A stretch of 64,000 nt of DNA, taken from the NCBI GenBank assembly GCA_017794825.1, contig CP051237.1:3244501-3308500 (forward strand). The letters run 5' to 3'. Below the pieces are notes generated by a model. It saw only the letters and a list, made by a program, of their open reading frames with translations. It was not told the origin of the DNA and did not search any database. Shown in pieces: positions 56,530 through 64,000 of this stretch. This DNA comes from Pararhizobium sp. GTDB taxonomy: Bacteria; Pseudomonadota; Alphaproteobacteria; Rhizobiales; Rhizobiaceae. The position numbers were made by a program, and so were the translations under genes. The first letter of the stretch is position 1. Each line of letters opens with the position of its first letter.

Positions 56530-57282
56530 TCAATGATGCAATGCTATCAACTGGCCTTCCAGCGTCTGAATGCTGATGCGTGAATTGAAAAGGTCAGACA
56601 ACGGTTCCGGGCGGAAAATCTCCGAAGTCGGGCCATTTGCGAATGTCGTTCCGCTTTTCATAGCCAGAATGTGTGTGGCGTATTTGGCGGCGTAGTTGAT
56701 GTCGTGAATGACCAGGATCGGGGTCTTGCCGACATTCTTCAGCTTTTCCAGGATCACCATCAGATTGCGCGCGTGAACCAGATCGAGATTGTTCAAGGGT
56801 TCGTCCAGCAGAATGTAGTCCGTGTCCTGTGAGAGGATCATCGCAACAAGCGCTCTCTGTCGCTGTCCGCCGGACAGTTCGTCGAGATAGCGGTTTTCGA
56901 AAGGGCGCATCTCCATCATGTCGAGCGCTTGGTCGATCTTTTCCCTGTCTTCCGGCCGCGTCTGTCCCCTGTTATGCGGAAATCGTCCAAACGAGACGAG
57001 ATCGCGCACCCGCAGGCGGCTGGCAATGTGATTTTCCTGCCGCAGCACCGAGAGAAGTTTTGCGATTTCCGCCGTCGAGGCGTGATGGACATCGTGACCG
57101 TCCACGAGGATTGCCCCGGCGTCCGGTTTGATCAGGCGCGAAGCCAGCGACAGAAGCGTCGATTTGCCGGCTCCGTTTGGCCCGATGATCGCCGTCACCT
57201 CTCCCTTCGGAATCGCGGCGCTGACCTTGTCCAGGATCAGGGAATTGCCGATCGTGTAGCAGATGTTTTCTATTTCGATCAT
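56530..57282 (-). CDS. siderophore ABC transporter, ATP-binding protein
   Basis: 250-residue ATPase of a FecCD-type importer. Walker A IIGPNGAGKSTLL (about 33-45), signature ELSGGQRQRALVAMIL and Walker B DYILLDEPLNNLDLVHA followed by the switch histidine in ILVIHDINYAAKYA. The VctC/FatE-like LVHDINYA pattern suggests a catechol or related siderophore. The ATG at 57282 overlaps the end of the permease gene by four bases; the in-frame 43-residue extension is rejected. Last gene of the leftward operon. Confidence 0.93.
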   Translation of the reverse strand: MIEIENICYTIGNSLILDKVSAAIPKGEVTAIIGPNGAGKSTLLSLASRLIKPDAGAILVDGHDVHHASTAEIAKLLSVLRQENHIASRLRVRDLVSFGRFPHNRGQTRPEDREKIDQALDMMEMRPFENRYLDELSGGQRQRALVAMILSQDTDYILLDEPLNNLDLVHARNLMVILEKLKNVGKTPILVIHDINYAAKYATHILAMKSGTTFANGPTSEIFRPEPLSDLFNSRISIQTLEGQLIALHH

Positions 57283-58223
57283 CGAATGTTTCCCCGCAGG
57301 ATCAGAACCAGGAAGGTCAGGCCGCCCACAAGATCGATTACGACGCTCAGCGTCGTGTCCAGATGGAATACGCGCTCCAATATCGTCTGCCCGGCCACAA
57401 GGACGATGCATGCGATCAGTATGGTTCCGGGGAGCAGGTCGCGATGGCGATGGCTTGGCAGCAGTTGGTGGGCGAGGCTGGTCACAATCAGGCCGAAGAA
57501 TATGATCGGACCGACCAGCGCGGTCGACACTGCCGCCAACAGAGCGACGATGCCAAGCACGACGAGCACGAGCCTGTCGTGGTCTAGCCCAAGATTGATG
57601 GAAATTTCGCGCCCGAGCTCCAGCGTGTCGAGCGTGTTGCGCATACGCCAGGCGGCGAAAATCGCGACGCCGATCAGCAGGGAGCTCAACCCGATCAGGT
57701 CGAGGTCCATCTGGTTGAAATTGGCGAAGAGATTGGCCTGCAGGACGGCGTACTCGTTAGGATCGATCATGCGCACAAGCAGGCCGGAGATCGATCGGAA
57801 AAGAATTCCGAAAATGATGCCTACAAGAATCATTCGATGGAGATCGCGTTGCGATTGCCGCATCAATGTTCCGAAAAGCGCAATGCTGGCCGCGATCATC
57901 AGCACAAGCGAAAAGGAAAACCGCGTGCTTTCGCCAAGCGCTGCGTAGCCGAATCCACCAAGAGAGAACAGCAGCGCGATCTCGATCAGCACATACAGGG
58001 AATCGAAGCCCATAATCGCCGGGGTCAGTATGCGGTTTCCGGTCACGGTCTGGAAAAGTTTCGTCGAAACGGCGATCGCTGCGCCGGTGATCATCAACGC
58101 CGCCAGCTTGGGGCCTCGAAATTGCAGCGCGAAGCCGATGTCGCCGCGCGCGCCATAGGTCAGATAGAAGCCGCATGAGAGCGCGAGCAGGCCACCAAGG
58201 ATGAGCAATCGTCTACCTGGCAT
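57279..58223 (-). CDS. siderophore ABC transporter permease 2 (FecCD family)
   Basis: 314-residue inner-membrane permease with eight to ten hydrophobic segments. Family marks are PKLAALMITGAAIAVSTKLFQTVTGNRILTPAIMGFDSLY in overlapping parts and GPIIFFGLIVTSLAHQLLPSHRHRDLLPG, the coupling region facing the ATPase. The ATG at 58223 has GAGG upstream and overlaps the first permease gene by 11 bases; a TTG five codons earlier is the alternative. Confidence 0.92.
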   Translation of the reverse strand: MPGRRLLILGGLLALSCGFYLTYGARGDIGFALQFRGPKLAALMITGAAIAVSTKLFQTVTGNRILTPAIMGFDSLYVLIEIALLFSLGGFGYAALGESTRFSFSLVLMIAASIALFGTLMRQSQRDLHRMILVGIIFGILFRSISGLLVRMIDPNEYAVLQANLFANFNQMDLDLIGLSSLLIGVAIFAAWRMRNTLDTLELGREISINLGLDHDRLVLVVLGIVALLAAVSTALVGPIIFFGLIVTSLAHQLLPSHRHRDLLPGTILIACIVLVAGQTILERVFHLDTTLSVVIDLVGGLTFLVLILRGNIR

Positions 58224-59175
58224 GAACAGGCCTCGCAAACAACAGCCAGAGGAACACGCAGGCGCCGAAAACGCCGAAGATGATGCTGACGGGAACTTCG
58301 TAGGGGTATCTGATCGTGCGGGCGAGAAGATCCGAGGCGAGGACGAGCATCGATCCGAGCACGGCCACCCACGGAAGGCTCGCCCGAAGATTGTCGCCCA
58401 TAATGCGGCTGGCTATGTTCGGCACGACAAGGCCGACAAACGGTATCATACCGACAGTGACGACGCTCACTGCGGTGACCACACTGACAATCATCATGCC
58501 GAAGGCCACGATCTGGCGGTAACCGAGTCCGAGATTCAGTGTCATTTCCTTGCCCAGCCCGATAATCGTGAACTGGTCGGCGACGAAATAGGCGAGCAGC
58601 GACAGGATGGCGGCGATCCAGAGCAATTCGTAACGACCCATCATGATCCCGGAAAACTCACCGGACATGCCGTGCATCCAGACCTCGAGGTACTGCAAAA
58701 GATCGAGCTGATAGGCGAAGAAGATGGCGATGGCGCTTACAAAGCCGCCATAGACAAGCGCCACAAGAGGGACGAGGAGAGGCCGGTCCACGGGCAGCTT
58801 TCTGATAAGAAGCAGAAAAATCAGGGTGGAGCCGAGCGCGGCGACGACCGCCGCCGTCATCTTGACCATCAGCGAGGCCTGGGGCGCCAGTATGGTCACC
58901 GCGATGATGCCGACGGCTGCGCCTTGTCCCGTTCCGGCGGTCGCCGGTTCGACGAAACGGTTGCGGGCGAGCATCTGCAAAATCATGCCGGAAATTGCAA
59001 GCGAGCTTCCTGTAATGATCACCGCCAGAGTGCGCGGCAGTCGGCTCACAAGCAAAATCCAGAGCGCGTCCGGTTGGCTGAACAGGTCGCCGGGGTTGAT
59101 GTTGGCGACGCCCGTGAACAGGCTGGCCGTGAAAAGCAGTGCGAACAGAGCGCCGACGAGCAGCTTGGTCATCAT
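58213..59175 (-). CDS. siderophore ABC transporter permease 1 (FecCD family)
   Basis: 320-residue inner-membrane permease. SRLPRTLAVIITGSSLAISGMILQMLARNRFVEPATAGTGQGA in overlapping parts is the FecCD signature, with GMIPFVGLVVPNIASRIMGDNLRASLPW as the coupling loop. Two adjacent ATGs (59175, 59172) follow AGGCGG; the longer frame from 59214 contributes only arginine-rich codons and is rejected. It lies 39 bases after the binding-protein gene. Confidence 0.92.
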   Translation of the reverse strand: MMTKLLVGALFALLFTASLFTGVANINPGDLFSQPDALWILLVSRLPRTLAVIITGSSLAISGMILQMLARNRFVEPATAGTGQGAAVGIIAVTILAPQASLMVKMTAAVVAALGSTLIFLLLIRKLPVDRPLLVPLVALVYGGFVSAIAIFFAYQLDLLQYLEVWMHGMSGEFSGIMMGRYELLWIAAILSLLAYFVADQFTIIGLGKEMTLNLGLGYRQIVAFGMMIVSVVTAVSVVTVGMIPFVGLVVPNIASRIMGDNLRASLPWVAVLGSMLVLASDLLARTIRYPYEVPVSIIFGVFGACVFLWLLFARPVHAR

Positions 59176-59214
59176 GCCGCCTGCTCTACGCCGTCGGTGA
59201 AGCCTTGTGCGCAA

Positions 59215-60120
59215 TCACTGCGCAAATGCATCCCTGATCGTCTTGACGAGGTCGGTGGTCGCCTGGACGCCGCCCATTGCGACATAGGCTTTGGCGGGGT
59301 CGAGATAGATCACATGATCGTTCTTCCAGGCGGACGTGTTGGAGATCAGCGCGTTCTCCAAGGTCTGCTTCGCATGTTCACCGTCCTGACCAATGGCAGC
59401 CGCCCGGTCGATGACGATCAGCCAGTCCGGATTGATTTCGTGCACATATTCGAAGGACACCACTTCGCCGTGACGCGAGTCCTCGATATCTTCCTTGGCC
59501 GGCGGAATACCGAGGTCGCTGTGGAGCCAGCCAAAGCGGGAATTCCTGCCGTAGGCGGAAATTTTCGGGCCATTGGTCATGATGATGAGGGCTGTGCCCT
59601 TGCCATCCACCACTTCGCGGGTTTCCGCTACGAGGGCTTCAAGTTCGCTGCGGAGCGCGTCGGCTTCCTCTTGCCTGTCGAATATGCTTCCGAAGGCGGA
59701 AAGGCGATCCGTCGTTTGCTTAAGATAATCGTCGCCCCAAATCGACATATCGATGGTCGGGGCGATTTTCTGCAGCATGTCCACTTTCGTGGAGGTGCGC
59801 GGTCCGACAATGATCAGGTCGGGTTGCATCGCATGCAGGGCTTCGACATCCGGCTCGAACAACGTTCCGACGGGCTCCGCCTGTTCTGCGATGTCGTCGA
59901 GATATGTGACATAGATCCGATTGACGACGCCGTCCGGCGTAACGCCGATCGCGTCGAGGGTGTCCAGAATGCCGATGTCGAAGACGGCGATTTTTTCCGG
60001 CGCGTGTGGAACGGTTACAGGACCGGTCGCCGTATCCACTGAAATCTCATTCGCAACGGCGGCGGTAGCGCCTGTCGCCAGAACGGCAGTCAAGGCGGCT
60101 GCGGCCAACAATCTGAACAT
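59215..60120 (-). CDS. siderophore ABC transporter periplasmic binding protein
   Basis: 301-residue class III binding protein with a signal peptide ending near TAAVANE (about residue 24). Features: PEKIAVFDIGILDTLDAIGV, LHAMQPDLIIVGPRTS and NGPKISAYGRNSRFGWLHSDLGI, the last characteristic of the FatB/VctP/CeuE/YclQ branch that binds tri- or bis-catechol or related siderophores. First gene of the leftward ABC operon; a 10-bp palindrome AGGTTAACCT lies 54 bases upstream. Confidence 0.92.
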   Translation of the reverse strand: MFRLLAAAALTAVLATGATAAVANEISVDTATGPVTVPHAPEKIAVFDIGILDTLDAIGVTPDGVVNRIYVTYLDDIAEQAEPVGTLFEPDVEALHAMQPDLIIVGPRTSTKVDMLQKIAPTIDMSIWGDDYLKQTTDRLSAFGSIFDRQEEADALRSELEALVAETREVVDGKGTALIIMTNGPKISAYGRNSRFGWLHSDLGIPPAKEDIEDSRHGEVVSFEYVHEINPDWLIVIDRAAAIGQDGEHAKQTLENALISNTSAWKNDHVIYLDPAKAYVAMGGVQATTDLVKTIRDAFAQ

Positions 60121-60173
60121 TCGAATTCTCCTTCGGACGGACTTGTTTGGCTGGACCTGAAAGTCTGGCTGAG

Positions 60174-60187
60174 AGGTTAACCTGACC
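60174..60187. promoter_or_regulatory. palindrome AGGTTAACCT with shared GTTAACCTGACC motif
   Basis: AGGTTAACCT (60174-60183) is a perfect palindrome in the promoter region of the ABC operon. GTTAACCTGACC (60176-60187) matches GTTACCCTGACC at 62335-62346 upstream of receptor 2 in 11 of 12 bases and GTTAACCAGTCA at 54053-54064 upstream of receptor 1 in 9 of 12. A common regulator site for the iron genes is suggested. Confidence 0.45.
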
Positions 60188-60233
60188 TAGTAGAACAGGG
60201 GTCCGATGTCCACAGAGAAAGGGCCCGCGCGAC

Positions 60234-62252
60234 CTAGAACTTGACTTTCGCCATCAGCAAAAATGACCGGCCCGGTTCATAGAGCTCCTGCAGCACCGTT
60301 TCATCGTCATAATCGGCGCCATAGGTCGCCCGGTCGGAGTAGGTCGCGTCGAATATATTGTTGGCTTCGACCCTCAGAGTGAGGTTCGGAAGCTGGATCG
60401 GTTTGTATTCCACAAACGCATTGAAGACGGCATAGCCGGGAAGCGCCGATTCACCGGCCTTTTCCGGCCCGTCATATTCAAGGGCCGCGTCGAGGCTGGA
60501 GCCTACGGTTACGCCGTACTGCTCGAACGAGTGGACAATCTCGGCGGCGATCACCTGTCCGATCGGCATGCCCATATCGCCGGCATAGTAGGAATCGACA
60601 TAGTCGCCGTCGACGGTCAGTTCGCTGTTGGAATAGCTGATGCGGAAAAATCCGTTGCCCCAGTTGTATCCGGCGCCCAGCTTGAATCCTTCAGTGGTGA
60701 AATCCTTGTTGCCGTCGGCTTCGCGGAAGTTTTCGAAGTCGGTGCGGTAAACGCCGCCGGTCAATTGCCAGCCATTGTAGTTGAATTCGATACCCGCCGT
60801 GAAGTTTTGCGAGCGGACAGGCTCCAGGCCGGCGTAATCCCAGCTCGGAACGTAGACAAAGTTCTCTTCGAGATCGATGCCGCCGAACACGTTCGAATAG
60901 CCGGCATTGATCGTGAGGTAGTCGTTGATGTCGTAGGCGGCGTAGACATTGCCGCTCATTCCGAAGTTCTCGAGTTTCTCGCCGCCGAGGCCTTCGAACC
61001 ACTGATTGTCGCCGCGGGCGCCGAACGACAGATGAAACCCGTCTAGCGGTTCCAGCCGCGCCTGCCCGTAGAAACCGAGATTGGTCGATTTTTCCCTCAG
61101 GCCGTCTATCGTGTAGATATCGTCAATATATTCACTTTCTGTGGAGTAAAAGTCGATGCCGGCGGTGATCGAGTTCTTCTCGTCGAGGTTGAACGTGTTC
61201 TCGGCCTTCGCCGTCCAGGTGCCGGCGGTTCCCTCACTGTTGATCTGCAGGTTTTCACCGGAGCGTCGGTCGAAATAGGTCGGAATAGCGGTTTTCGCGT
61301 CGCTGTATCCGACGACGATATTCGGATCCCAAAGCCCTTGTGCGTCTTCAATGGCGTAACTTACCGAGAAGTTGCGTTGCGTCAGGTCGTAGACCCGGGT
61401 TTCGGGCTCGATGCCAGGCAGATCGCCGAAGTTGGCGCGGTAGGGTCGCAGAGCGCTGTCCTGAACCTGCTGCGCCTTGATTTCGATACGGTGCCCGTCG
61501 AGCGACTGATAGGCCGCCTTGCCAAGAAAGCTCAGAAAATCGGCCGCCGTTCCGGGGATCGTCCAGCCGTCGCCGGCGGTATAGTCGTCTCCGTCGGCGT
61601 ATTTGATATAGCCCAGGAGTTCAAAGCCGTTGGCGCGGCCGTAGAGCGAGCCTGCCTCGGTGAATGTGCCGCTGTTGGTGTCGTAGCTGACACGCGCATA
61701 GCCGCCAAAATTCTTGCCCTCTTCAAGAAGATCGTCTGCGTCCACAGTTTCATAGACGATGGATCCGCCCAGCGCGCCGGGGCCGGCGTCGGCGGGCGCC
61801 ACGCCGGGATCGACGCGCACCGATTTCAACAGCGTCGGATCGACATAGTTTGTGGTGTTGTGATGGAATATCCTGTTGTTCTGGAGGACGCCGTCAATTG
61901 TCACGGCAAGATTGAGTTCGTCGATACTGTTGACGTAGACTTTTTGCGTCGTGGTCATGGCGCCGCCGACGGAAATCGAGGCGTCGCCTGCGAATACCTC
62001 CTTCAAGCTTTGCGGATCGACAAGCGCCAGTTCTTCGGGAGAGATATAAATGGACTGGCTGCGATCAGCTGCGCCGGCATGTTTGTCACCCTTGTCCTCG
62101 CCATCCTCAACTACGATCTTCTTCAGTTCGGTGGTGTCCGAAGAATCGGTTACCTCCACCGTTGCGCTCTGCGCCTGGGCGTCGGCGCTGATCGTGCAGA
62201 ATGCAATGAGACCGCCAGCGTATAGGCTGGCGCGGAAAAAATTGTATGGCAT
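60234..62252 (-). CDS. TonB-dependent siderophore/heme-type outer-membrane receptor 2
   Basis: 672-residue outer-membrane receptor, paralogous to receptor 1. Start MPYNFFRASLYAGGLIAFC at 62252 gives a signal peptide ending near DAQAQS; the in-frame start at 62297 is less likely. After a TonB-box-like TTELKKIVVEDGE come plug elements YVNSIDELNLAVTIDGVLQ, HHNTTNYVDPTLLKSV and GVAPADAGPGALGG, then the barrel ending in GRSFLLMAKVKF with C-terminal phenylalanine. It is leftward, upstream of and in line with the ABC operon but with its own gap of 113 bases. Confidence 0.92.
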   Translation of the reverse strand: MPYNFFRASLYAGGLIAFCTISADAQAQSATVEVTDSSDTTELKKIVVEDGEDKGDKHAGAADRSQSIYISPEELALVDPQSLKEVFAGDASISVGGAMTTTQKVYVNSIDELNLAVTIDGVLQNNRIFHHNTTNYVDPTLLKSVRVDPGVAPADAGPGALGGSIVYETVDADDLLEEGKNFGGYARVSYDTNSGTFTEAGSLYGRANGFELLGYIKYADGDDYTAGDGWTIPGTAADFLSFLGKAAYQSLDGHRIEIKAQQVQDSALRPYRANFGDLPGIEPETRVYDLTQRNFSVSYAIEDAQGLWDPNIVVGYSDAKTAIPTYFDRRSGENLQINSEGTAGTWTAKAENTFNLDEKNSITAGIDFYSTESEYIDDIYTIDGLREKSTNLGFYGQARLEPLDGFHLSFGARGDNQWFEGLGGEKLENFGMSGNVYAAYDINDYLTINAGYSNVFGGIDLEENFVYVPSWDYAGLEPVRSQNFTAGIEFNYNGWQLTGGVYRTDFENFREADGNKDFTTEGFKLGAGYNWGNGFFRISYSNSELTVDGDYVDSYYAGDMGMPIGQVIAAEIVHSFEQYGVTVGSSLDAALEYDGPEKAGESALPGYAVFNAFVEYKPIQLPNLTLRVEANNIFDATYSDRATYGADYDDETVLQELYEPGRSFLLMAKVKF

Positions 62253-62334
62253 TGCCGGTGTCCCCAAATGTGCGTGGTTCTGGCTACGCCGATGCATGGA
62301 ATTGCGTGAACGACGATCGCTGAAAATTACGGTC

Positions 62335-62409
62335 GTTACCCTGACCCGTTCGATTGCGGCTTATAGATGACTTTTTTTGTCATGTAAAACAAGTTTTTAA
62401 ACAGTGTTT
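62335..62409. promoter_or_regulatory. divergent control region of receptor 2 and TetR gene
   Basis: Contains GTTACCCTGACC (62335-62346), then ATGAC-T7-GTCAT (62367-62383), which includes the TGA-N9-TCA form of a RirA-type iron box, then AAACA-N13-TGTTT (62387-62409), an inverted repeat of the size used by TetR proteins. All lie between the two divergent start codons (62252 and 62510). Confidence 0.45.
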
Positions 62410-62509
62410 GAATTTTTTGCTTTTGGGGCTATTCTGCAACATCGATTGCCACCGGCTGAACTGGGACGTAACGTTGCTCGAAACACCTTCTTCCACTACG
62501 ACACGCCAT

Positions 62510-63151
62510 ATGGACACATTCCCGCTAAATACGCGCGACCGACTGCTTCAAAGCGCCGAAAGGCTTATGGCGCGTGACGGCATTTCGGAGGTATCGGTTC
62601 GTGCGATCACGGAGGATGCCGGCGCCAATGTTGCAGCGGTAAATTATCATTTCGGCGGCAAGGACGAATTGGTCCAGGCTCTGCTGACGGCAAAATTCGA
62701 GCTTCTGGACGCGACGGTGAATGACATGCTGTCCCGACTTGCACAGACTTGGAGCAAGGAGAATGCATCCGTCGAACTGGATGATGTGGTGCGCGTCTAT
62801 CTGGCGGCACTCGTCAAGCTTGGCGTCGACAACCGGCGCAAAATGCTCGATCCGTTCATTCCGCTCATACAGCGCGCGTCGATTGAACGCGAGGTGGCGT
62901 TGCGTAACGCCCAGAACCTGGAAAACGAGGGCATCTCGAAACTGGTGTCGATGATCGCCGAAAGCTCCGGTCGCCCGGTGACGATGGGGCCGGCTTTTTA
63001 TGAGATGCTTGGCCTTATGTATAGCGGCGGCGTCGCGATGATGCACGCCATGGTCTCTGCGGGTGACGAAAAGAGCAAAGACACGTTGCGCGAGGCTGTC
63101 GAATCTTTCGTTCTCAGCGGCGTGCGTTCGTTTATCGAAAAGGCGTACTGA
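62510..63151 (+). CDS. TetR family transcriptional regulator
   Basis: 213-residue TetR regulator. Helix-turn-helix: RDRLLQSAERLMARDGISEVS, then VRAITEDAGANVAAVNYHFGGKDELVQALL across residues about 10-60. The start MDTFPLNTRD at 62510 is preferred over the in-frame start 52 codons upstream, which lies in AT-rich promoter-like sequence. The C-terminal domain resembles the CerR-like TetR_C group. It is divergent from receptor 2 and may control it or be unrelated to iron. Confidence 0.9.
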   Translation: MDTFPLNTRDRLLQSAERLMARDGISEVSVRAITEDAGANVAAVNYHFGGKDELVQALLTAKFELLDATVNDMLSRLAQTWSKENASVELDDVVRVYLAALVKLGVDNRRKMLDPFIPLIQRASIEREVALRNAQNLENEGISKLVSMIAESSGRPVTMGPAFYEMLGLMYSGGVAMMHAMVSAGDEKSKDTLREAVESFVLSGVRSFIEKAY

Positions 63152-63298
63152 GACTGAGGCCCGTTGGCGTCAGACAGCGCTGTCCCACAGACGATCCATG
63201 TGGTTGTTTCACTTGCGAAGGACCGATAAGCAATCTCTGTTCCGGATTTGGTCTTTGACGAATGCCGATGAGAGCCGAAGCGGGAAATAATCCTCCTC

Positions 63299-64000
63299 TT
63301 ACCTGTTCAGCATTGCATCGAACGCCTGACGCATCTCGTCCTGGTGTTCTGCGATCCACTGGAAATCAGTCGGCGTTTGCTCGGCCAGGTTCTCCGGCGA
63401 TGTCACTCGCTGCATCAGGTTTTCCTGGCTGAGTTGCTCCGTCGCGATTCGGTTCGCCGTGTCGTAGAAATAGGTTTCGGAAAACGTCCGATGGGCTTCC
63501 GTGTTCGCCATGAAAAAGTTCAGGAAATCATATGCCGCGTCCTTGTTCGGCGCGTCCTTCAGGATGGCCCAGTAGCCGACGATCGGCAGGTGCTGGTTCC
63601 AGGAAATGGCGATCGGATGACCTTCACGCATCAGCTGCAGCGCCCGGCCAGACCACACCCAGGCCATGACGCAATCGCCCTGTCTGAGCATGTCCTGGCT
63701 TTGATTGCCGGTTTCCCACCAGCCGGAGACATTCGGCTTGAGTTCTTCAAGCTTGTTTAAGCCCCGGTCGATATCGAGCGGAAAGAGCTGGTCCGGATCA
63801 ACGCCGTCGGCCATCAGCGCGATCATGATCATCCAGTGCGGCGTGATTGCGGGTAGACAGCGCTGACCGGGGAAACGTTCGACATCCCAGAAATCGACCC
63901 AGGACGAGGGTTCTTCTTCCGGAAAGGCGTCGGTATTGAAGGCGATGACGCCACCGCCGATGGTGCGAAGCAGGCCGTAGGTCGTGCAGGTGTCCTCGAT
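63299..64000 (-). CDS. extracellular solute-binding protein, PotD/PotF-like, N-terminus beyond window
   Basis: C-terminal 233 residues of a family 1 solute-binding protein of an ABC importer, open to the right edge. Visible features: GGGVIAFNTDAFPEEEPSSWVDFWDVERFPGQR in overlapping parts (the tryptophan-rich strand of PotD/PotF-type polyamine receptors), DCVMAWVWSGRALQLMREG and PIVGYWAILKDAPNKDAAYDFLNFFM. The conserved positions suggest spermidine/putrescine or a related cation, but ornithine-like or iron ligands are not excluded. Permease and ATPase genes are not seen downstream within the window, so they should lie upstream, past base 64000, or elsewhere. Confidence 0.82.
   Translation of the reverse strand: MEDTCTTYGLLRTIGGGVIAFNTDAFPEEEPSSWVDFWDVERFPGQRCLPAITPHWMIMIALMADGVDPDQLFPLDIDRGLNKLEELKPNVSGWWETGNQSQDMLRQGDCVMAWVWSGRALQLMREGHPIAISWNQHLPIVGYWAILKDAPNKDAAYDFLNFFMANTEAHRTFSETYFYDTANRIATEQLSQENLMQRVTSPENLAEQTPTDFQWIAEHQDEMRQAFDAMLNR

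Noticed and set aside
58201..60042. Plus-strand open frame of about 610 codons opposite the siderophore permease and binding-protein genes
   Set aside because: Antisense artefact in GC-rich DNA; rich in Asp/His/Arg with no fold features and no ribosome site.

Overview
The window is GC-rich and densely packed. Its gene content points to an alphaproteobacterium of the Hyphomicrobiales (Rhizobiales), probably near Phyllobacteriaceae. Evidence for this is inferential: proton-translocating transhydrogenase split as pntAA-pntAB-pntB behind a COX4-type small subunit, an HWE histidine kinase, DUF2849/DUF934 with siroheme sulfite reductase, heterotetrameric sarcosine oxidase soxBDAG, a group IV ornithine decarboxylase with a very long leader, and candidate iron-box and CtrA-box motifs. 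No rRNA, tRNA, CRISPR, integrase or IS element was seen.

Layout. 1-4067: TRAP transporter (truncated at the left edge) divergent from a GntR/FCD regulator, PuuE-like deacetylase and hydantoin/allantoin racemase, a probable ureide or hydantoin use locus with a perfect 16-bp operator-like palindrome. 4105-8012: NicO metal exporter with DUF1007 partner, LysR regulator, amidase. 8013-9614: structured leader and ornithine decarboxylase. 9621-12523: creatininase, His-rich CobW GTPase, WD40 protein. 12694-14321: MarR and LacI regulators. 14311-19231: TetR, ligI, galB, ligK/galC, galD and a class I glutamine amidotransferase-like hydrolase, i.e. the whole lower protocatechuate/gallate 4,5-cleavage route from 2-pyrone-4,6-dicarboxylate to pyruvate and oxaloacetate, without a ring-cleavage dioxygenase here. 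19371-22847: fused indolepyruvate:ferredoxin oxidoreductase, divergent from the TetR gene. 22920-26567: GGDEF-EAL protein and MFS transporter. 26955-31106: FeeM-like N-acyl amino acid synthase, COX4-like subunit, transhydrogenase. 31229-32411: TPR lipoprotein and ribosomal protein S21. 32731-38337: sarcosine oxidase and a MaoC hydratase.

38753-46244: assimilatory sulfate reduction as two convergent operons (cysH-cysD-cysN rightward; cysG-DUF2849-cysI-DUF934 leftward). Between them lie two homologous bulged palindromes in opposite orientation, the most unusual non-coding structure in the window. 46498-50476: cytochrome P450, HWE sensor kinase, diguanylate cyclase. 50824-51049: frameshifted orphan formate dehydrogenase delta subunit (fdsD). 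51210-53930: SDR-fold protein lacking the YxxxK pair, aldo/keto reductase, AraC regulator. 54129-62252: siderophore uptake locus with two paralogous TonB-dependent receptors flanking a four-gene ABC importer and a DUF2218 protein, with shared upstream motifs. 62510-64000: TetR regulator and the C-terminal part of a PotD-like binding protein.

No single gene cluster is wholly without precedent. The strongest candidates for something undescribed are the palindrome pair at 41896-42059, the FeeM-like gene with its CtrA-type box and operator, the creatininase/CobW/WD40 module, and the orphan lower 4,5-cleavage pathway set opposite an arylpyruvate oxidoreductase.
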